A DNA stretch of 62,932 nt from DASXRA01 sp036506155. Lineage in GTDB: Bacteria > Actinomycetota > Actinomycetes > Mycobacteriales > Jatrophihabitantaceae. The stretch is from NCBI GenBank assembly GCA_036506155.1, contig DASXSF010000090.1, positions 1-62,932 of the forward strand. The letters run 5' to 3'. Of this stretch, positions 1 through 7,761 are shown one piece after another. How positions within the stretch are numbered: position 1 is the first letter of the stretch; the number at the start of each line of letters is the position of its first letter. Both the position numbers and the translations under genes were made by a program. Below the pieces are notes generated by a model. It had not been told where the DNA came from. It searched no databases and saw only the letters and a list, made by a program, of their open reading frames with translations.

Positions 1-830
1 TTGCCCTCGGAATTGCGCAGCACGCCACCGTCGCCGCGGACCGACTCGGTGACGAGGATGCCCTTCACCGAGGGCGGCCACACCATTCCCGTCGGGTGGA
101 ATTGCACGAACTCCATGTTCAGCAGCGTCGAGCCGACGCGCAGCGCCAGGGCGTGCCCGTCGGCGGTGTACTCCCACGAGTTCGATGTCACCTTGAACGA
201 CTTGCCGATGCCGCCCGTCGCGAGCACGATCGCGGGCGCCCGGAACAGCACGAAGTTGCCGTTCTCCCGGTAGTAGCCGAACGCGCCACTGATCCGCCCT
301 GACGCGTCACGCAGCAGTTCGGTGATCGTGCACTCGGCGAACACCTTGAGCTTGCCGTCACCGCCGTCGTCCTGTTGCAACGAGACGATCTTCTGCTGCA
401 ACGTGCGAATGAGCTCCAGGCCGGTGCGGTCGCCGACGTGGGCAAGCCGCGGGTACTCGTGGCCGCCGAAGTTACGCTGGCTGATCTTGCCATCCTTGGT
501 GCGGTCGAACAGCGCGCCGTATGTCTCCAGCTCCCACACGCGCTCCGGCGCCTCCTTGGCGTGCAGCTCGGCCATCCGCCAGTTGTTGAGGAACTTGCCG
601 CCGCGCATGGTGTCGCGGAAGTGGACCTGCCAGTTGTCGTTCGGGTTGACGTTGCCCATGCTGGCCGCGATGCCGCCCTCGGCCATGACGGTGTGCGCCT
701 TGCCGAACAGCGACTTGCTGATGATCGCAGTGCGCATGCCGGCCTCGCGCGCGGCAATCGCGGCGCGAAGGCCTGCGCCGCCTGCCCCTATGACGACGAC
801 GTCGTAGTTGTACTTCTCGAACTCGGTCAT
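1..830 (-). CDS. sdhA: Succinate dehydrogenase/fumarate reductase flavoprotein subunit (partial, C-terminus off the window)
   Basis: Catalytic flavoprotein of complex II; it oxidises succinate to fumarate with covalently bound FAD. About 276 residues are visible, roughly the N-terminal 40% of the family. The N-terminus shows a dinucleotide-binding glycine motif (VVVIGAGGAGLRAA, residues 11-24) and the FAD-attachment region with His46 in AHTVMAEGG. The ATG at 828-830 follows an AGAGGCG Shine-Dalgarno sequence on the minus strand and lies 12 bases after the stop of the upstream membrane-subunit gene, so the two are one operon. The iron-sulfur subunit gene should follow outside the window. Pairing with an Rv0249c-like anchor suggests the Sdh1 type of mycobacteria and streptomycetes. 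Confidence 0.93.
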   Translation of the reverse strand, partial: MTEFEKYNYDVVVIGAGGAGLRAAIAAREAGMRTAIISKSLFGKAHTVMAEGGIAASMGNVNPNDNWQVHFRDTMRGGKFLNNWRMAELHAKEAPERVWELETYGALFDRTKDGKISQRNFGGHEYPRLAHVGDRTGLELIRTLQQKIVSLQQDDGGDGKLKVFAECTITELLRDASGRISGAFGYYRENGNFVLFRAPAIVLATGGIGKSFKVTSNSWEYTADGHALALRVGSTLLNMEFVQFHPTGMVWPPSVKGILVTESVRGDGGVLRNSEG

Positions 831-842
831 GTGTGGTCGCCT

Positions 843-1661
843 CTAATTAATGATGCGCGGGTCGCCGAACGCCCCCGAGGCGACCAGCGCGATGTACGCG
901 TCGGTCAGCATCAGCGTGCCGAGTGTTATCCACGCTAGCTGCATGTGGCGCGCGTTCAGGGTCGACACGAACGTCCAGGCTCGGTAGCGCAGCGGATGGC
1001 GGGAAAAGCTGCGCAACCGCCCGCCCACGATGTGCCGGCACGAGTGGCAGGACACCGTGTAGCCCCACAGCAGCACGACGTTGACCAGCATGATCAGCGT
1101 GCCCAGCCCCATGCCGGGGTTGCCGTCGGCACCGCGGAACGCGCGGATCACATCCCAGGTGTTGACCAGCGAGATGAGTAGCGCCACATAGAAGAAGTAG
1201 CGGTGCGCGTTCTGGATGATCAGCGGGAAGCGTGTCTCGCCGGTGTAGCGGGCACGCGGCTCGGGGACGGCACACGCCGGCGGGGAGAACCAGAAAGACC
1301 GGTAGTACGCGCGCCGGTAGTAGTAGCACGTGAACCGGAAGCCGAGCAGGAACGTCAAGGTGATGATCGCCAGCGGCAGGAACGGCGGGAAATGGCCGAA
1401 CCACGTGCCGAAGTCGCGCGACTCCTTGGGACACGACGCCGACACGCACGGCGACGAGAACGGAGACAGGTAGTGGTAGCGCTCCACGAAGAATGCCCGC
1501 TGGCTCGTGATCCGCACGACACCGTAGGCCAGCCATATCGACAGCCCCGTGACCACGAGCGTCGGCTGGACCCACCAGCGGTCGGTGCGCAGCGTGCGGG
1601 GTGCGATATTAGCTCTGCCGGGGGCGTGGACGCCGGTGTCGGTCGTCGTCGCGGTGGTCAC
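843..1661 (-). CDS. Succinate dehydrogenase membrane-anchor subunit, Sdh1/Rv0249c type
   Basis: Integral membrane subunit that anchors the SdhAB dimer and passes electrons to menaquinone. The product is 272 residues, close to the length of M. tuberculosis Rv0249c, and has about five hydrophobic segments. It holds conserved-looking Cys/His groups (CVSASCPKES and SCHSCRHIVGG). I chose the GTG at 1659-1661 because AGGAGAG lies 7 bases upstream; an ATG at 1685 in the same frame lacks such a site. It is the first gene of a minus-strand operon with sdhA. The family is assigned from length, topology and the sdhA neighbour rather than from a catalytic motif. Confidence 0.82.
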   Translation of the reverse strand: MTTATTTDTGVHAPGRANIAPRTLRTDRWWVQPTLVVTGLSIWLAYGVVRITSQRAFFVERYHYLSPFSSPCVSASCPKESRDFGTWFGHFPPFLPLAIITLTFLLGFRFTCYYYRRAYYRSFWFSPPACAVPEPRARYTGETRFPLIIQNAHRYFFYVALLISLVNTWDVIRAFRGADGNPGMGLGTLIMLVNVVLLWGYTVSCHSCRHIVGGRLRSFSRHPLRYRAWTFVSTLNARHMQLAWITLGTLMLTDAYIALVASGAFGDPRIIN

Positions 1662-1826
1662 GCGGGCCTCTCCTAGCGACTTCATCGTGGACGCATTTCT
1701 GCGCCTGTGCACGCAGTCTTGTACCACAGGGCACAGTTGCCAACATCTCGCCGGTCACACTCGGCGCCCCCGACGCGCTGCCGCGGTCGTGTAAGCTCGT
1801 CCGTCGGCGCGCGGTATGCGGGCTCG

Positions 1827-1899
1827 GCCCCTTTAGCTCAGTCGGCAGAGCGTCTCCATGGTAAGGAGAAGGTCTACGGTTCGATTCCGTAAAGGGGCT
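1827..1899 (+). tRNA. tRNA-Thr (anticodon GGT)
   Basis: The 73-base sequence folds as a cloverleaf. The 7-bp acceptor stem GCCCCTT/AAGGGGC is perfect, the D arm is TAGCTCAGTCGGCAGAGC, the anticodon stem is TCTCC/GGAGA around the loop ATGGTAA (anticodon GGT), and the T loop is TTCGATT. No CCA is encoded. It lies just upstream of tRNA-Met and rpmG, the usual actinobacterial Thr-Met-rpmG order. Confidence 0.96.
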
Positions 1900-1915
1900 C
1901 ATACTGACACCCAGT

Positions 1916-1989
1916 GGCGGGGTAGCTCAGTCTGGCAGAGCAAGCGGCTCATAATCGCTGTGTCGCCGGTTCAAATCCGGCCCTCGCTA
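1916..1989 (+). tRNA. tRNA-Met (anticodon CAT)
   Basis: Cloverleaf with acceptor GGCGGGG/CCTCGCT (two G-U pairs, discriminator A). The anticodon stem is AGCGG/TCGCT around CTCATAA (anticodon CAT), and the T arm is GCCGG-TTCAAAT-CCGGC. It sits 16 bases after tRNA-Thr and 34 bases before rpmG, so all three are probably one transcript. It is read as the elongator because the anticodon stem lacks the three G-C pairs typical of initiator tRNA. Confidence 0.95.
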
Positions 1990-2023
1990 CGACGTTCGTC
2001 CGTCTCTTCGAAAGGCACTTCCT

Positions 2024-2188
2024 GTGGCAGCCACCGACATCCGTCCCAAGATCACCTTGGCGTGCCAGGAATGCAAGCACCGCAACTACATCACTCGTAA
2101 GAACCGGCGCAACGACCCCGACCGGCTGACGTTGAAGAAGTTCTGCCCCAACTGCGGCAAGCACACCGAGCACCGCGAAACGCGCTAA
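2024..2188 (+). CDS. rpmG: 50S ribosomal protein L33
   Basis: Small protein of the large ribosomal subunit, 54 residues, the normal size for the family. It keeps both zinc-ribbon cysteine pairs (CQEC at residues 14-17 and CPNC at 41-44), so it is the zinc-binding (C+) form. The start is GTG, 14 bases after an AAAGG site, and the product reads MAATDIRPKITLACQECKH. It follows tRNA-Thr and tRNA-Met and precedes hadAB, as rpmG2 does in M. tuberculosis. Confidence 0.95.
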   Translation: MAATDIRPKITLACQECKHRNYITRKNRRNDPDRLTLKKFCPNCGKHTEHRETR

Positions 2189-2226
2189 CTAGTACGGGGT
2201 GTCGCAGGTAGCGATAGGCTGCCCGC

Positions 2227-2889
2227 ATGAGTGAGCCCGCACGTCCGGTCGACGGGCGTCGTGAGCGGTGGAACGACCACCGGGTCCGCCGTCGCGCCGT
2301 CCTCGTCGACGCGGGCGTTGCCGCGATCGACCGTTACGGCGCGGACTCCAGCGCGGAGGAGATCGCCGCGACGGCCCGGGTCAGCCGGACCGTGCTGTAT
2401 CGCTACTTCCGCGACAAGGAGGATCTGTGCGGCGCCGTATCCCGGCGCATCGGCGAGATTGTGATCGCCGAACTCCAGTCGCCGCTGCGGTTCGGTACGA
2501 CGGCGAACGAGATCATCGGCGGCACGTTGGAGGCGCTGACCGACTGGGTCGAGGCGCATCCGCGGCAGTACGAGTTCCTGCGCCGGCGGGGTACCGCACT
2601 CGGCGACGTCGAGGCCACCATCGCGGATCAGCTCGCCGCGCTGCTTCGCGAGGTCACGGTGGCGTTCGGGCTGCCCACCAGACTTGCGGAGCCGACGGCG
2701 CAGTCGCTCGTCGGAATGGTCGAGCACACCCTTGCCTGGTGGATGAAGTTCCGCGCGATCAGCCGCCGTGATCTCGTGGAGCACCTGCGGAACGCGATCT
2801 GGGACGTCATCGACGGCGAGCTGCGCCGGGCGAACATCGCACTCGGCCTGGACGATCCGTTGCCTTCCGTAACCACGGGTCACCGATGA
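2227..2889 (+). CDS. TetR-family transcriptional regulator
   Basis: Probable one-component repressor of 220 residues. Residues 20-70 form the usual TetR helix-turn-helix; the recognition region reads IAATARVSRTVLYRYFRDKE, with the TVLYRYFRDKE hallmark. The C-terminal ligand domain is not closely recognisable. It is on the same strand as rpmG, 38 bases after it, and lies upstream of a DUF4873 remnant and hadAB. Its target cannot be deduced; hadAB or its own promoter are possibilities only from position. Confidence 0.88.
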   Translation: MSEPARPVDGRRERWNDHRVRRRAVLVDAGVAAIDRYGADSSAEEIAATARVSRTVLYRYFRDKEDLCGAVSRRIGEIVIAELQSPLRFGTTANEIIGGTLEALTDWVEAHPRQYEFLRRRGTALGDVEATIADQLAALLREVTVAFGLPTRLAEPTAQSLVGMVEHTLAWWMKFRAISRRDLVEHLRNAIWDVIDGELRRANIALGLDDPLPSVTTGHR

Positions 2890-2911
2890 TCTACGCCCCG
2901 GCGGATCGGAG

Positions 2912-3144
2912 ATGAGGATCGACGAAGGCTACGACGGGCCCGCGGAGGTGATCGCCGGCGCGCGGCCGCTGACCCGGACGTGACTGCCCTCGTCGAGGCA
3001 GGTACCCGGACTGGCACGTTGCGCACGACGCAGGGCGAGGCCCAGACGCAGCTCACCGACGTCGATCCGTGGGGGCGCTACCGCGTCGGGGGGTTCGGCC
3101 CGCCGCCGTTCCTCGTCCAGACCGATCTGCCCGGCGACGAATAA
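2912..3144 (+). pseudogene. DUF4873-like gene remnant
   Basis: Two pieces of one protein family lie in different frames. From ATG 2912 the sequence reads MRIDEGYDGPAEVIAGAR and stops at 2981-2983. From 2980, shifted one base, it reads VTALVEAGTRTGTLRTT and on through LTDVDPWGRYRVGGFGPPPF to a TAA at 3142-3144. YDGPAEV and DPWGRYR.GFG.PPF resemble the start and end of DUF4873 domains, so about 30 central residues seem to be missing. The family match is from memory of its motifs. The TAA lies inside the left copy of a 9-bp direct repeat that borders the next repeat element. Confidence 0.55.
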
Positions 3145-3149
3145 AGTCG

Positions 3150-3261
3150 CGATGAGCGCTTGCGCGAAGAGCCCGCCGGCCGCGACGCGGCCCGCGCCGA
3201 AGGCGCGGCGCGGTTCGAGGGTGGGCCCCTTGGGGGCGCCGCCGAGCGACGCATCCGGCGG
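3150..3261. repeat. Dispersed junction repeat, copy 1, flanked by 9-bp direct repeats
   Basis: Begins with CGATGAGCGCTTGCGCGAAG, one mismatch from the core found at five other places here, and continues with the GCCGCGACGCGGCC segment shared with the copies at 12.0 and 48.6 kb. It is bordered by identical ATAAAGTCG at 3141-3149 and 3262-3270, which looks like a target-site duplication around a 112-bp insertion. Removing the insertion and one repeat would leave the DUF4873 remnant ending directly before hadA. It fills most of the 385-base gap between the TetR gene and hadA. Confidence 0.7.
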
Positions 3262-3274
3262 ATAAAGTCGGTGC

Positions 3275-3724
3275 ATGCCGCTCGACCAGTCCTTCGTCGG
3301 GCGGGTCTACCCGCCCACACCGCCGTACGAGGTGGGGCGCGAGAAGATCCGCGAGTTCGCCGACGCCATCGGCGATGCCAACGCCGCTTACCGCGACCCG
3401 GCAGCCGCGAAGGAGCTCGGCCACCCGGACGTGATCGCGCCGCCGACGTTCGGCATCATCGTCACGTCGCGCGCCAGCCACCAGGTGATCATGGATCCCG
3501 AACTCGGCGTCGACTACTCGCGGGTGGTGCACGGTGAACAGCGCTTCAGTTACGTGCGCCCGATACGCGCCGGCGACGCGCTGTGCGTTGTCGTCACGGT
3601 CGAGAGCGTGCGCTCGGCGGCCGGCAACGACATCGTCTCCACGAAGGGCGAAGTGTCCACTGTGGACGGCGAGCCGGTGCTCACCGCGTACAGCACGCTC
3701 GTCGTTCGGGGGGCGGGCTCATGA
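3275..3724 (+). CDS. hadA: HadA-like (3R)-hydroxyacyl-ACP dehydratase subunit / MaoC N-terminal domain
   Basis: Non-catalytic stabilising half of a type II fatty-acid synthase dehydratase (149 residues), similar in size to mycobacterial HadA. It starts with YEVGREKIREFADAIGD and has the PPTFG and RPIRAGDAL segments of the hot-dog fold. In M. tuberculosis HadA pairs with HadB, which carries the active site; the same order is kept here with a 4-base ATGA overlap to hadB. No hadC follows. The ATG at 3275 has only a weak ribosome-binding site, and its immediate upstream DNA is the right-hand copy of the 9-bp direct repeat. The product may act on ordinary fatty acids rather than mycolates. Confidence 0.87.
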   Translation: MPLDQSFVGRVYPPTPPYEVGREKIREFADAIGDANAAYRDPAAAKELGHPDVIAPPTFGIIVTSRASHQVIMDPELGVDYSRVVHGEQRFSYVRPIRAGDALCVVVTVESVRSAAGNDIVSTKGEVSTVDGEPVLTAYSTLVVRGAGS

Positions 3725-4125
3725 TCACGGTAGGCACGGCCCTGCCTGCGCAGAGCTTCCCGATCGCGCGCGCGGATCTGGTGCGGTATGCGGGGGCGTC
3801 CGGCGACTTCAACCCGATTCACTGGAACGAGCGTTTCGCGACGTCGGTCGGCCTGCCCAGCGTCATCGCGCACGGCATGTACACGATGGCGCTGACCGCT
3901 CGGGTCGTTACCGACTGGGCCGGTGACCCCGGCGCACTGGTGGAGTACGGCGTGCGCTTCACGCGCCCCGTCGTGGTGCCGGACCCGGACGGTGCGGTGC
4001 TCGATGTCGCGGGCGAGGTGTCGGACGTGCGCGACGACGGGCTCGTCGTGGTCGACCTCACCACGACTGTGAACGGCCAGACCGTGCTCGCGAAGGCTCG
4101 CGCGACCGTGCGTCCGCCGTCGTGA
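3721..4125 (+). CDS. hadB: HadB-like (3R)-hydroxyacyl-ACP dehydratase catalytic subunit (MaoC)
   Basis: Catalytic hot-dog subunit (134 residues) that dehydrates 3-hydroxyacyl-ACP. The hydratase-2 motif is intact: GDFNPIHWNE with Asp and His, followed by IAHGMYTMAL. The ATG overlaps the hadA stop by ATGA, so translation is coupled, and its own TGA overlaps the GTG of the next gene. The pair HadA-HadB next to rpmG and upstream of tRNA-Trp-secE matches the mycobacterial order. Confidence 0.9.
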   Translation: MITVGTALPAQSFPIARADLVRYAGASGDFNPIHWNERFATSVGLPSVIAHGMYTMALTARVVTDWAGDPGALVEYGVRFTRPVVVPDPDGAVLDVAGEVSDVRDDGLVVVDLTTTVNGQTVLAKARATVRPPS

Positions 4126-5573
4126 GGATCGGGCTGGCGGCCGCCGGTGCCGCGCTCGTGCTGGCGGGTTGCACAGCCACGACCGGGGGTCACGGCTCGC
4201 TCGCATCGTCGCCGTCCGGGCCGGCCGTGTCGTCGTCGGCCACGCCGACCACTCCGGCCGCATCGCCGAGCAGTCCGGCGCCCAGCGGCTGCCCCACGAG
4301 CTACATCCCGGCGGACCCGCATCGGCCCAAAGTGACGCTCCGGTTCACCGTCGGCGCCGACCTCGGCACGGTGCGGGGCAGCGAGCACATCGAGTTCACC
4401 CCGGACCTTCCCATCACAGAACTGGTCTTCCGGCTCACCGCCAACACGGCGCCGACCGTCGCGGCGGGCAACAAGATCGTGATTGAGACGGCATCGGCCG
4501 ATCACGGCGGTGGCGCCCCGCACTATGACCGCGACGGCGCCGCGCCGGGCACCCAAGGCGGCCTGCTGCGCATCCCGTTCGCCGCACGGATCTCCGCCGG
4601 GACGACCGTCAGCGCCGACATCACGTTCACCGTGTCACTCGGCAACCAGTCGTTCGACCGCTTCGGCAGGGTCGGCTCCGGGGCGCAGCGATACGCGTGG
4701 TTCGCGTCGGCGCAGCCGCTACTGGCCTGGGAACGGGGCTTCGGCTGGCACACCGAGCCGATGTTGCAGTTCACTGCCGAGAGCGCGACCAGCGAGGCCA
4801 TGCAGACCGATCTCACGGTCGTGGCGCCCGCCGCAGAGACGGTGATCATGTCGGGGGACCCGGCCGACCCGCCGCTCGGCGGCAGCACCCGCACGTGGCA
4901 TTCGACCATTGCCGCCGCCCGCGACGTCAGCGTCGCAGTTGGCCCCTTCGTGGTGCGCGACTCCACGGTGAACGGCGTCAAGCTGCGGGTCGGGGCGCCG
5001 ACAGCGCAGGAGCGTGACCGGTTGGTACCGCTGTTCCGGTTGGCGATGACCGAGCATGCCAAGCGATTCGGGCCGTTCCCGTTCCCGTCGCTATCGGTGG
5101 CGCGTGTGCCGGCGCCGGGCGGCGGAATCGAGTACCCGAGCTCGATCCTGATGCTCGACAGCTCGCAGGTGGTCGCCGTGCACGAGACGGCCCACCAGTG
5201 GTTCTATGCGATGGTGGGCGACTCGCAGGCGACCCATGCCTGGCTGGACGAGGCCTTCGCATCCTATGCCGAGCAACTTGTCGACGACGATGCGCCGCCT
5301 GCTGGGACACTGAGCATGCCGGGCAACGTCGATGCGCCCACCGCGTCCTACGGCGGTTACGAAGGCCTCTATTACAGAGTGACGTACGACAAGGGCTCCG
5401 CCGCGTTGCAGGCCGCCCGGGCAGCCGCGGGATCGGCGAGGTTCGACGCGGCGATCCGCTGCTACGTCAACGCCAACGCCTGGCGCATCGCCAACCCGTC
5501 CGACCTCGAGACCGCGCTGCGCGGGCTGCCCGCGGCGATCTCCGTCCTCCGAAAGGCACACGCCCTACCATGA
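4122..5573 (+). CDS. M1-family zinc metallopeptidase, predicted lipoprotein
   Basis: Surface aminopeptidase-like protein of 483 residues. The N-terminus is a lipoprotein signal ending LVLAGC (acylated Cys17), followed by a Ser/Pro/Ala-rich linker to about residue 55. The gluzincin signature is complete: His354-Glu355-Thr-Ala-His358, then 18 residues to Glu377 within WLDEAFASYAEQ. A GGIEYPSS segment upstream matches the GxMEN-like substrate site, in altered form. It lacks the long C-terminal helical domain of cytosolic PepN. The GTG start overlaps the hadB stop and the stop overlaps the next start, so it belongs to the hadAB transcript. Confidence 0.87.
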   Translation: MRIGLAAAGAALVLAGCTATTGGHGSLASSPSGPAVSSSATPTTPAASPSSPAPSGCPTSYIPADPHRPKVTLRFTVGADLGTVRGSEHIEFTPDLPITELVFRLTANTAPTVAAGNKIVIETASADHGGGAPHYDRDGAAPGTQGGLLRIPFAARISAGTTVSADITFTVSLGNQSFDRFGRVGSGAQRYAWFASAQPLLAWERGFGWHTEPMLQFTAESATSEAMQTDLTVVAPAAETVIMSGDPADPPLGGSTRTWHSTIAAARDVSVAVGPFVVRDSTVNGVKLRVGAPTAQERDRLVPLFRLAMTEHAKRFGPFPFPSLSVARVPAPGGGIEYPSSILMLDSSQVVAVHETAHQWFYAMVGDSQATHAWLDEAFASYAEQLVDDDAPPAGTLSMPGNVDAPTASYGGYEGLYYRVTYDKGSAALQAARAAAGSARFDAAIRCYVNANAWRIANPSDLETALRGLPAAISVLRKAHALP

Positions 5574-5845
5574 TCGAAGTACGTGACAACAGCGACGAAT
5601 CCCGGTACGAGGTGCTTCTCGACGGCCAGCCGGTCGGGTTCGCCTATTATCGGGCCGAGCCCGGCATGGTGGTATTCACGCACACCGAGGTGGAGCCGGA
5701 GGCCGAGGGCAAGGGCGTCGCGAGCTCGCTGATCCGATGGGCTCTGGATGACGTGCGCCGGCGCGGGCTTTCCGCGGTGCCGCTCTGCCCGTTCGTGCGC
5801 GCCTTCATCGCCAGGCACCCCGAATACGAGGACCTGGTGGCCTAG
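5570..5845 (+). CDS. Small GNAT-like N-acetyltransferase (YjdJ/Gtn10 type)
   Basis: 91-residue single-domain acetyltransferase-like protein. It begins IEVRDNSDESRYEV and has the acetyl-CoA pyrophosphate-binding segment VEPEAEGKGVASSLIRWAL, then LCPFVRAFIARHPEY near the C-terminus, typical of the short YidJ/YjdJ group. The substrate is unknown. The ATG overlaps the stop of the metallopeptidase (ATGA). Its stop codon shares the palindromic CTAG at 5842-5845 with the stop of the convergent toxin remnant. Confidence 0.85.
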   Translation: MIEVRDNSDESRYEVLLDGQPVGFAYYRAEPGMVVFTHTEVEPEAEGKGVASSLIRWALDDVRRRGLSAVPLCPFVRAFIARHPEYEDLVA

Positions 5846-6178
5846 ACCGGGACGACGAGCACCCGCGCGCGGGCCAACGTGTCGAGGTAGGCAACGATGT
5901 CGGCGGGATCCGAGGTGTACGCGACGCGCGCGGCAACGAAGTCGGGTCGGTTCTTGCGCGGTGGCCGTACGTCGCCCAGCATGAGCCCGATCCGCTTGTA
6001 GTCGTGTTCGGTGCACTTGGTCTCGACGTGGCAGGTGGCCAGACACCGAGCCAGCGTTGTCTTGATCGCCGGGTGGTCGCGCCATACCTGCGCCAGGACC
6101 GGCCCCGGCACAACCGGCACAACCTCACGACTGATCTCCGGTAAGCATCCCGGCGTCGTACACCACGCAGCCGGTCAC
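5842..6178 (-). pseudogene. VapC-like PIN-domain toxin, frameshifted and internally shortened
   Basis: PIN toxins are Mg-dependent RNases. From GTG 6178 the frame reads VTGCVVYDAGMLTGDQS and stops at 6125-6127; a one-base shift gives REVVPVVPGPVLAQVWR and continues to a TAG at 5842-5844. VVYDAG with its catalytic Asp, PVLAQVWR and the C-terminal YTSDPADIVAYL.TL segment are all PIN/VapC-like. About 20 residues normally found between the first Asp and PVLAQVWR are absent. The GTG overlaps the stop of the upstream antitoxin by GTGA, the usual TA arrangement. The distal fragment from 6120 could still be translated, but it lacks the first catalytic Asp. Confidence 0.65.
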
Positions 6179-6477
6179 GCAGCACCGTGCCGAGACTCCC
6201 GGAGGAATGCATCCCACTGGGCCTTGATCGCAGCCCTCTCGACGGGACTCAGCTCGCCGACGAGCGGCGCAAGCTGCTCATCCGCCGTGCGCTCCACGGC
6301 GTCGATCCTGGCGTCGAGTTCGGCGAATACGTCTGCTGCTCGCTCATCCCGCTCAGCGGCATCGAGCGCGGCACGGGTTACCTAGGCTGAGATGTCGACG
6401 CCCGCACGGGCCGCCACCCGCTTGATGTGCTGCGCATCATCCGGATCAAGCGAGATCGACAGCCTCGTCCTCGGCAC
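6175..6477 (-). pseudogene. RHH-type antitoxin gene broken by an in-frame TAG
   Basis: From GTG 6477 the frame reads VPRTRLSISLDPDDAQHIKR, a ribbon-helix-helix start, then VAARAGVDISA and a TAG at 6382-6384. The same frame continues without another stop as VTRAALDAAERDERAAD... to RESRHGAA and a TGA at 6175-6177. Related antitoxins read GVD.SAYVT.A here, so the TAG probably replaced a Tyr codon (TAC or TAT). The final TGA overlaps the start of the toxin remnant. With both partners damaged, the module appears inactive. Confidence 0.65.
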
Positions 6478-6507
6478 GCTGCCCGGCGCAACACGGCGTA
6501 TTACGGT

Positions 6508-7710
6508 TCAGCCTGAGTCGGCGACGAGCTTGGCCATGCGGCTGACGCCCTCCGCGAGGTCCGCGTCGCCGAGGGCGTAGGAGAGCCGCAGGTAGCCGGG
6601 CGTGCCGAAAGCCTCGCCGGGGACGACGGCCACCTCCGCCTCGTCGAGGATGATGCCGGCAAGCTCCGACGAGGTGCTCGCTACGCGTCCGCGCAGCGGC
6701 TTGCCGAGCAGCCCCTTGACGGACGGGTACGCGTAGAACGCACCGAGCGGTTCGGGGCAGACAACGCCTGGGATGTCGCTCAGCATGCTCACGATCGTGC
6801 GGCGGCGGCGGTCGAACGCCTCGCGCATCGTCGCGACGGCGGACAGGTCGCCGCTGACCGCGGCGAGCGCCGCGACCTGTGCCATGTTCGAGACGTTCGA
6901 CGTGGAATGCGACTGGAGATTGGTCGCCGCCTTGACGACGTCGATGGGCCCTATCAGCCAGCCGACCCGCCAACCGGTCATCGCATACGTCTTGGCGACG
7001 CCGTTGAGCACGACGACACGGTCGCCCAGCTCGGGCACCGCGGTCGCGATCGAGACGTGCTGGGCGCCGCCGTAGACGAGGTGTTCGTAGATCTCGTCGG
7101 TCACCACCCACAGGCCGTGTGATGCTGCCCAGCGCCCGATCTCGACGATCGCCTCCCGGGGGAAGACCGCACCGGTCGGATTGGATGGGGAGACGAACAG
7201 CAACACCTTCGTTCGCGTGGTGCGCGCCGTCTCGAGTTGCTCGACGGTGGCCAGGTACCCGGACGTCTCGTCGGTGACCACCTCGACCGGCACCCCGCCG
7301 GCAAGCTTGATCACCTCCGGATAGGTCGTCCAGTACGGGGCGACTAGCAGCACCTCGTCGCCGGGGTCGAGCAGTGCGGCGAACGCGTTGTAGACGGCCT
7401 GCTTGCCGCCGTTCGTGATGAGGACGTTGGCCGTCGCTGTCTCGAATCCGCTGTCGCGCTTGGTCTTCGCGGCGACGGCTTCGCGCAACTCGGGGAGTCC
7501 GGGCACGGGCGTGTAGTGGTGGTATTTGGGATTGCGCGCTGCCGCAATCGCGGCGTCGACGATGTACTCGGGGGTGGGAAAGTCCGGCTCGCCGGCGCCG
7601 AAGCCGATGACCGGTCGGCCGGCTGCTCTGAGCGCCTTCGCCTTGGCGTCGACCGCCAGCGTGGCGGATTCGGCGATCGCGCCGACGCGGTCAGATATCC
7701 GGGGTCCCAT
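6508..7710 (-). CDS. aspC: Pyridoxal-phosphate aspartate aminotransferase, class I
   Basis: Transfers the amino group between aspartate and 2-oxoglutarate (400 residues, normal length). Visible motifs are YTPVPGLPELREA, the PLP-phosphate segment NGGKQAVYNAF, SPSNPTGAV with the substrate Asn, DEIYEHLVYGG, and Lys240 in the Schiff-base motif AKTYAMTGWRVGW. An aspC gene near tRNA-Trp-secE-nusG is common in actinobacteria, though here it is on the opposite strand. It is divergent from the NfeD-flotillin pair, with 51 bases between the two starts. Confidence 0.92.
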   Translation of the reverse strand: MGPRISDRVGAIAESATLAVDAKAKALRAAGRPVIGFGAGEPDFPTPEYIVDAAIAAARNPKYHHYTPVPGLPELREAVAAKTKRDSGFETATANVLITNGGKQAVYNAFAALLDPGDEVLLVAPYWTTYPEVIKLAGGVPVEVVTDETSGYLATVEQLETARTTRTKVLLFVSPSNPTGAVFPREAIVEIGRWAASHGLWVVTDEIYEHLVYGGAQHVSIATAVPELGDRVVVLNGVAKTYAMTGWRVGWLIGPIDVVKAATNLQSHSTSNVSNMAQVAALAAVSGDLSAVATMREAFDRRRRTIVSMLSDIPGVVCPEPLGAFYAYPSVKGLLGKPLRGRVASTSSELAGIILDEAEVAVVPGEAFGTPGYLRLSYALGDADLAEGVSRMAKLVADSG

Positions 7711-7761
7711 GGGCCCATCCTCCCAGACGGCACTAACCGGCTGCGGCTAGCGTGTGCGGCT

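Noticed and set aside
2227..2889. TetR gene as the direct regulator of hadAB
   Set aside because: Same strand, separated by a pseudogene and an inserted repeat, and no shared operator was seen; left as an unknown target.
6382..6384. Amber recoding (for example pyrrolysine) in the antitoxin
   Set aside because: No recoding machinery is visible, the toxin next to it is also damaged, and a simple nonsense mutation explains the data.
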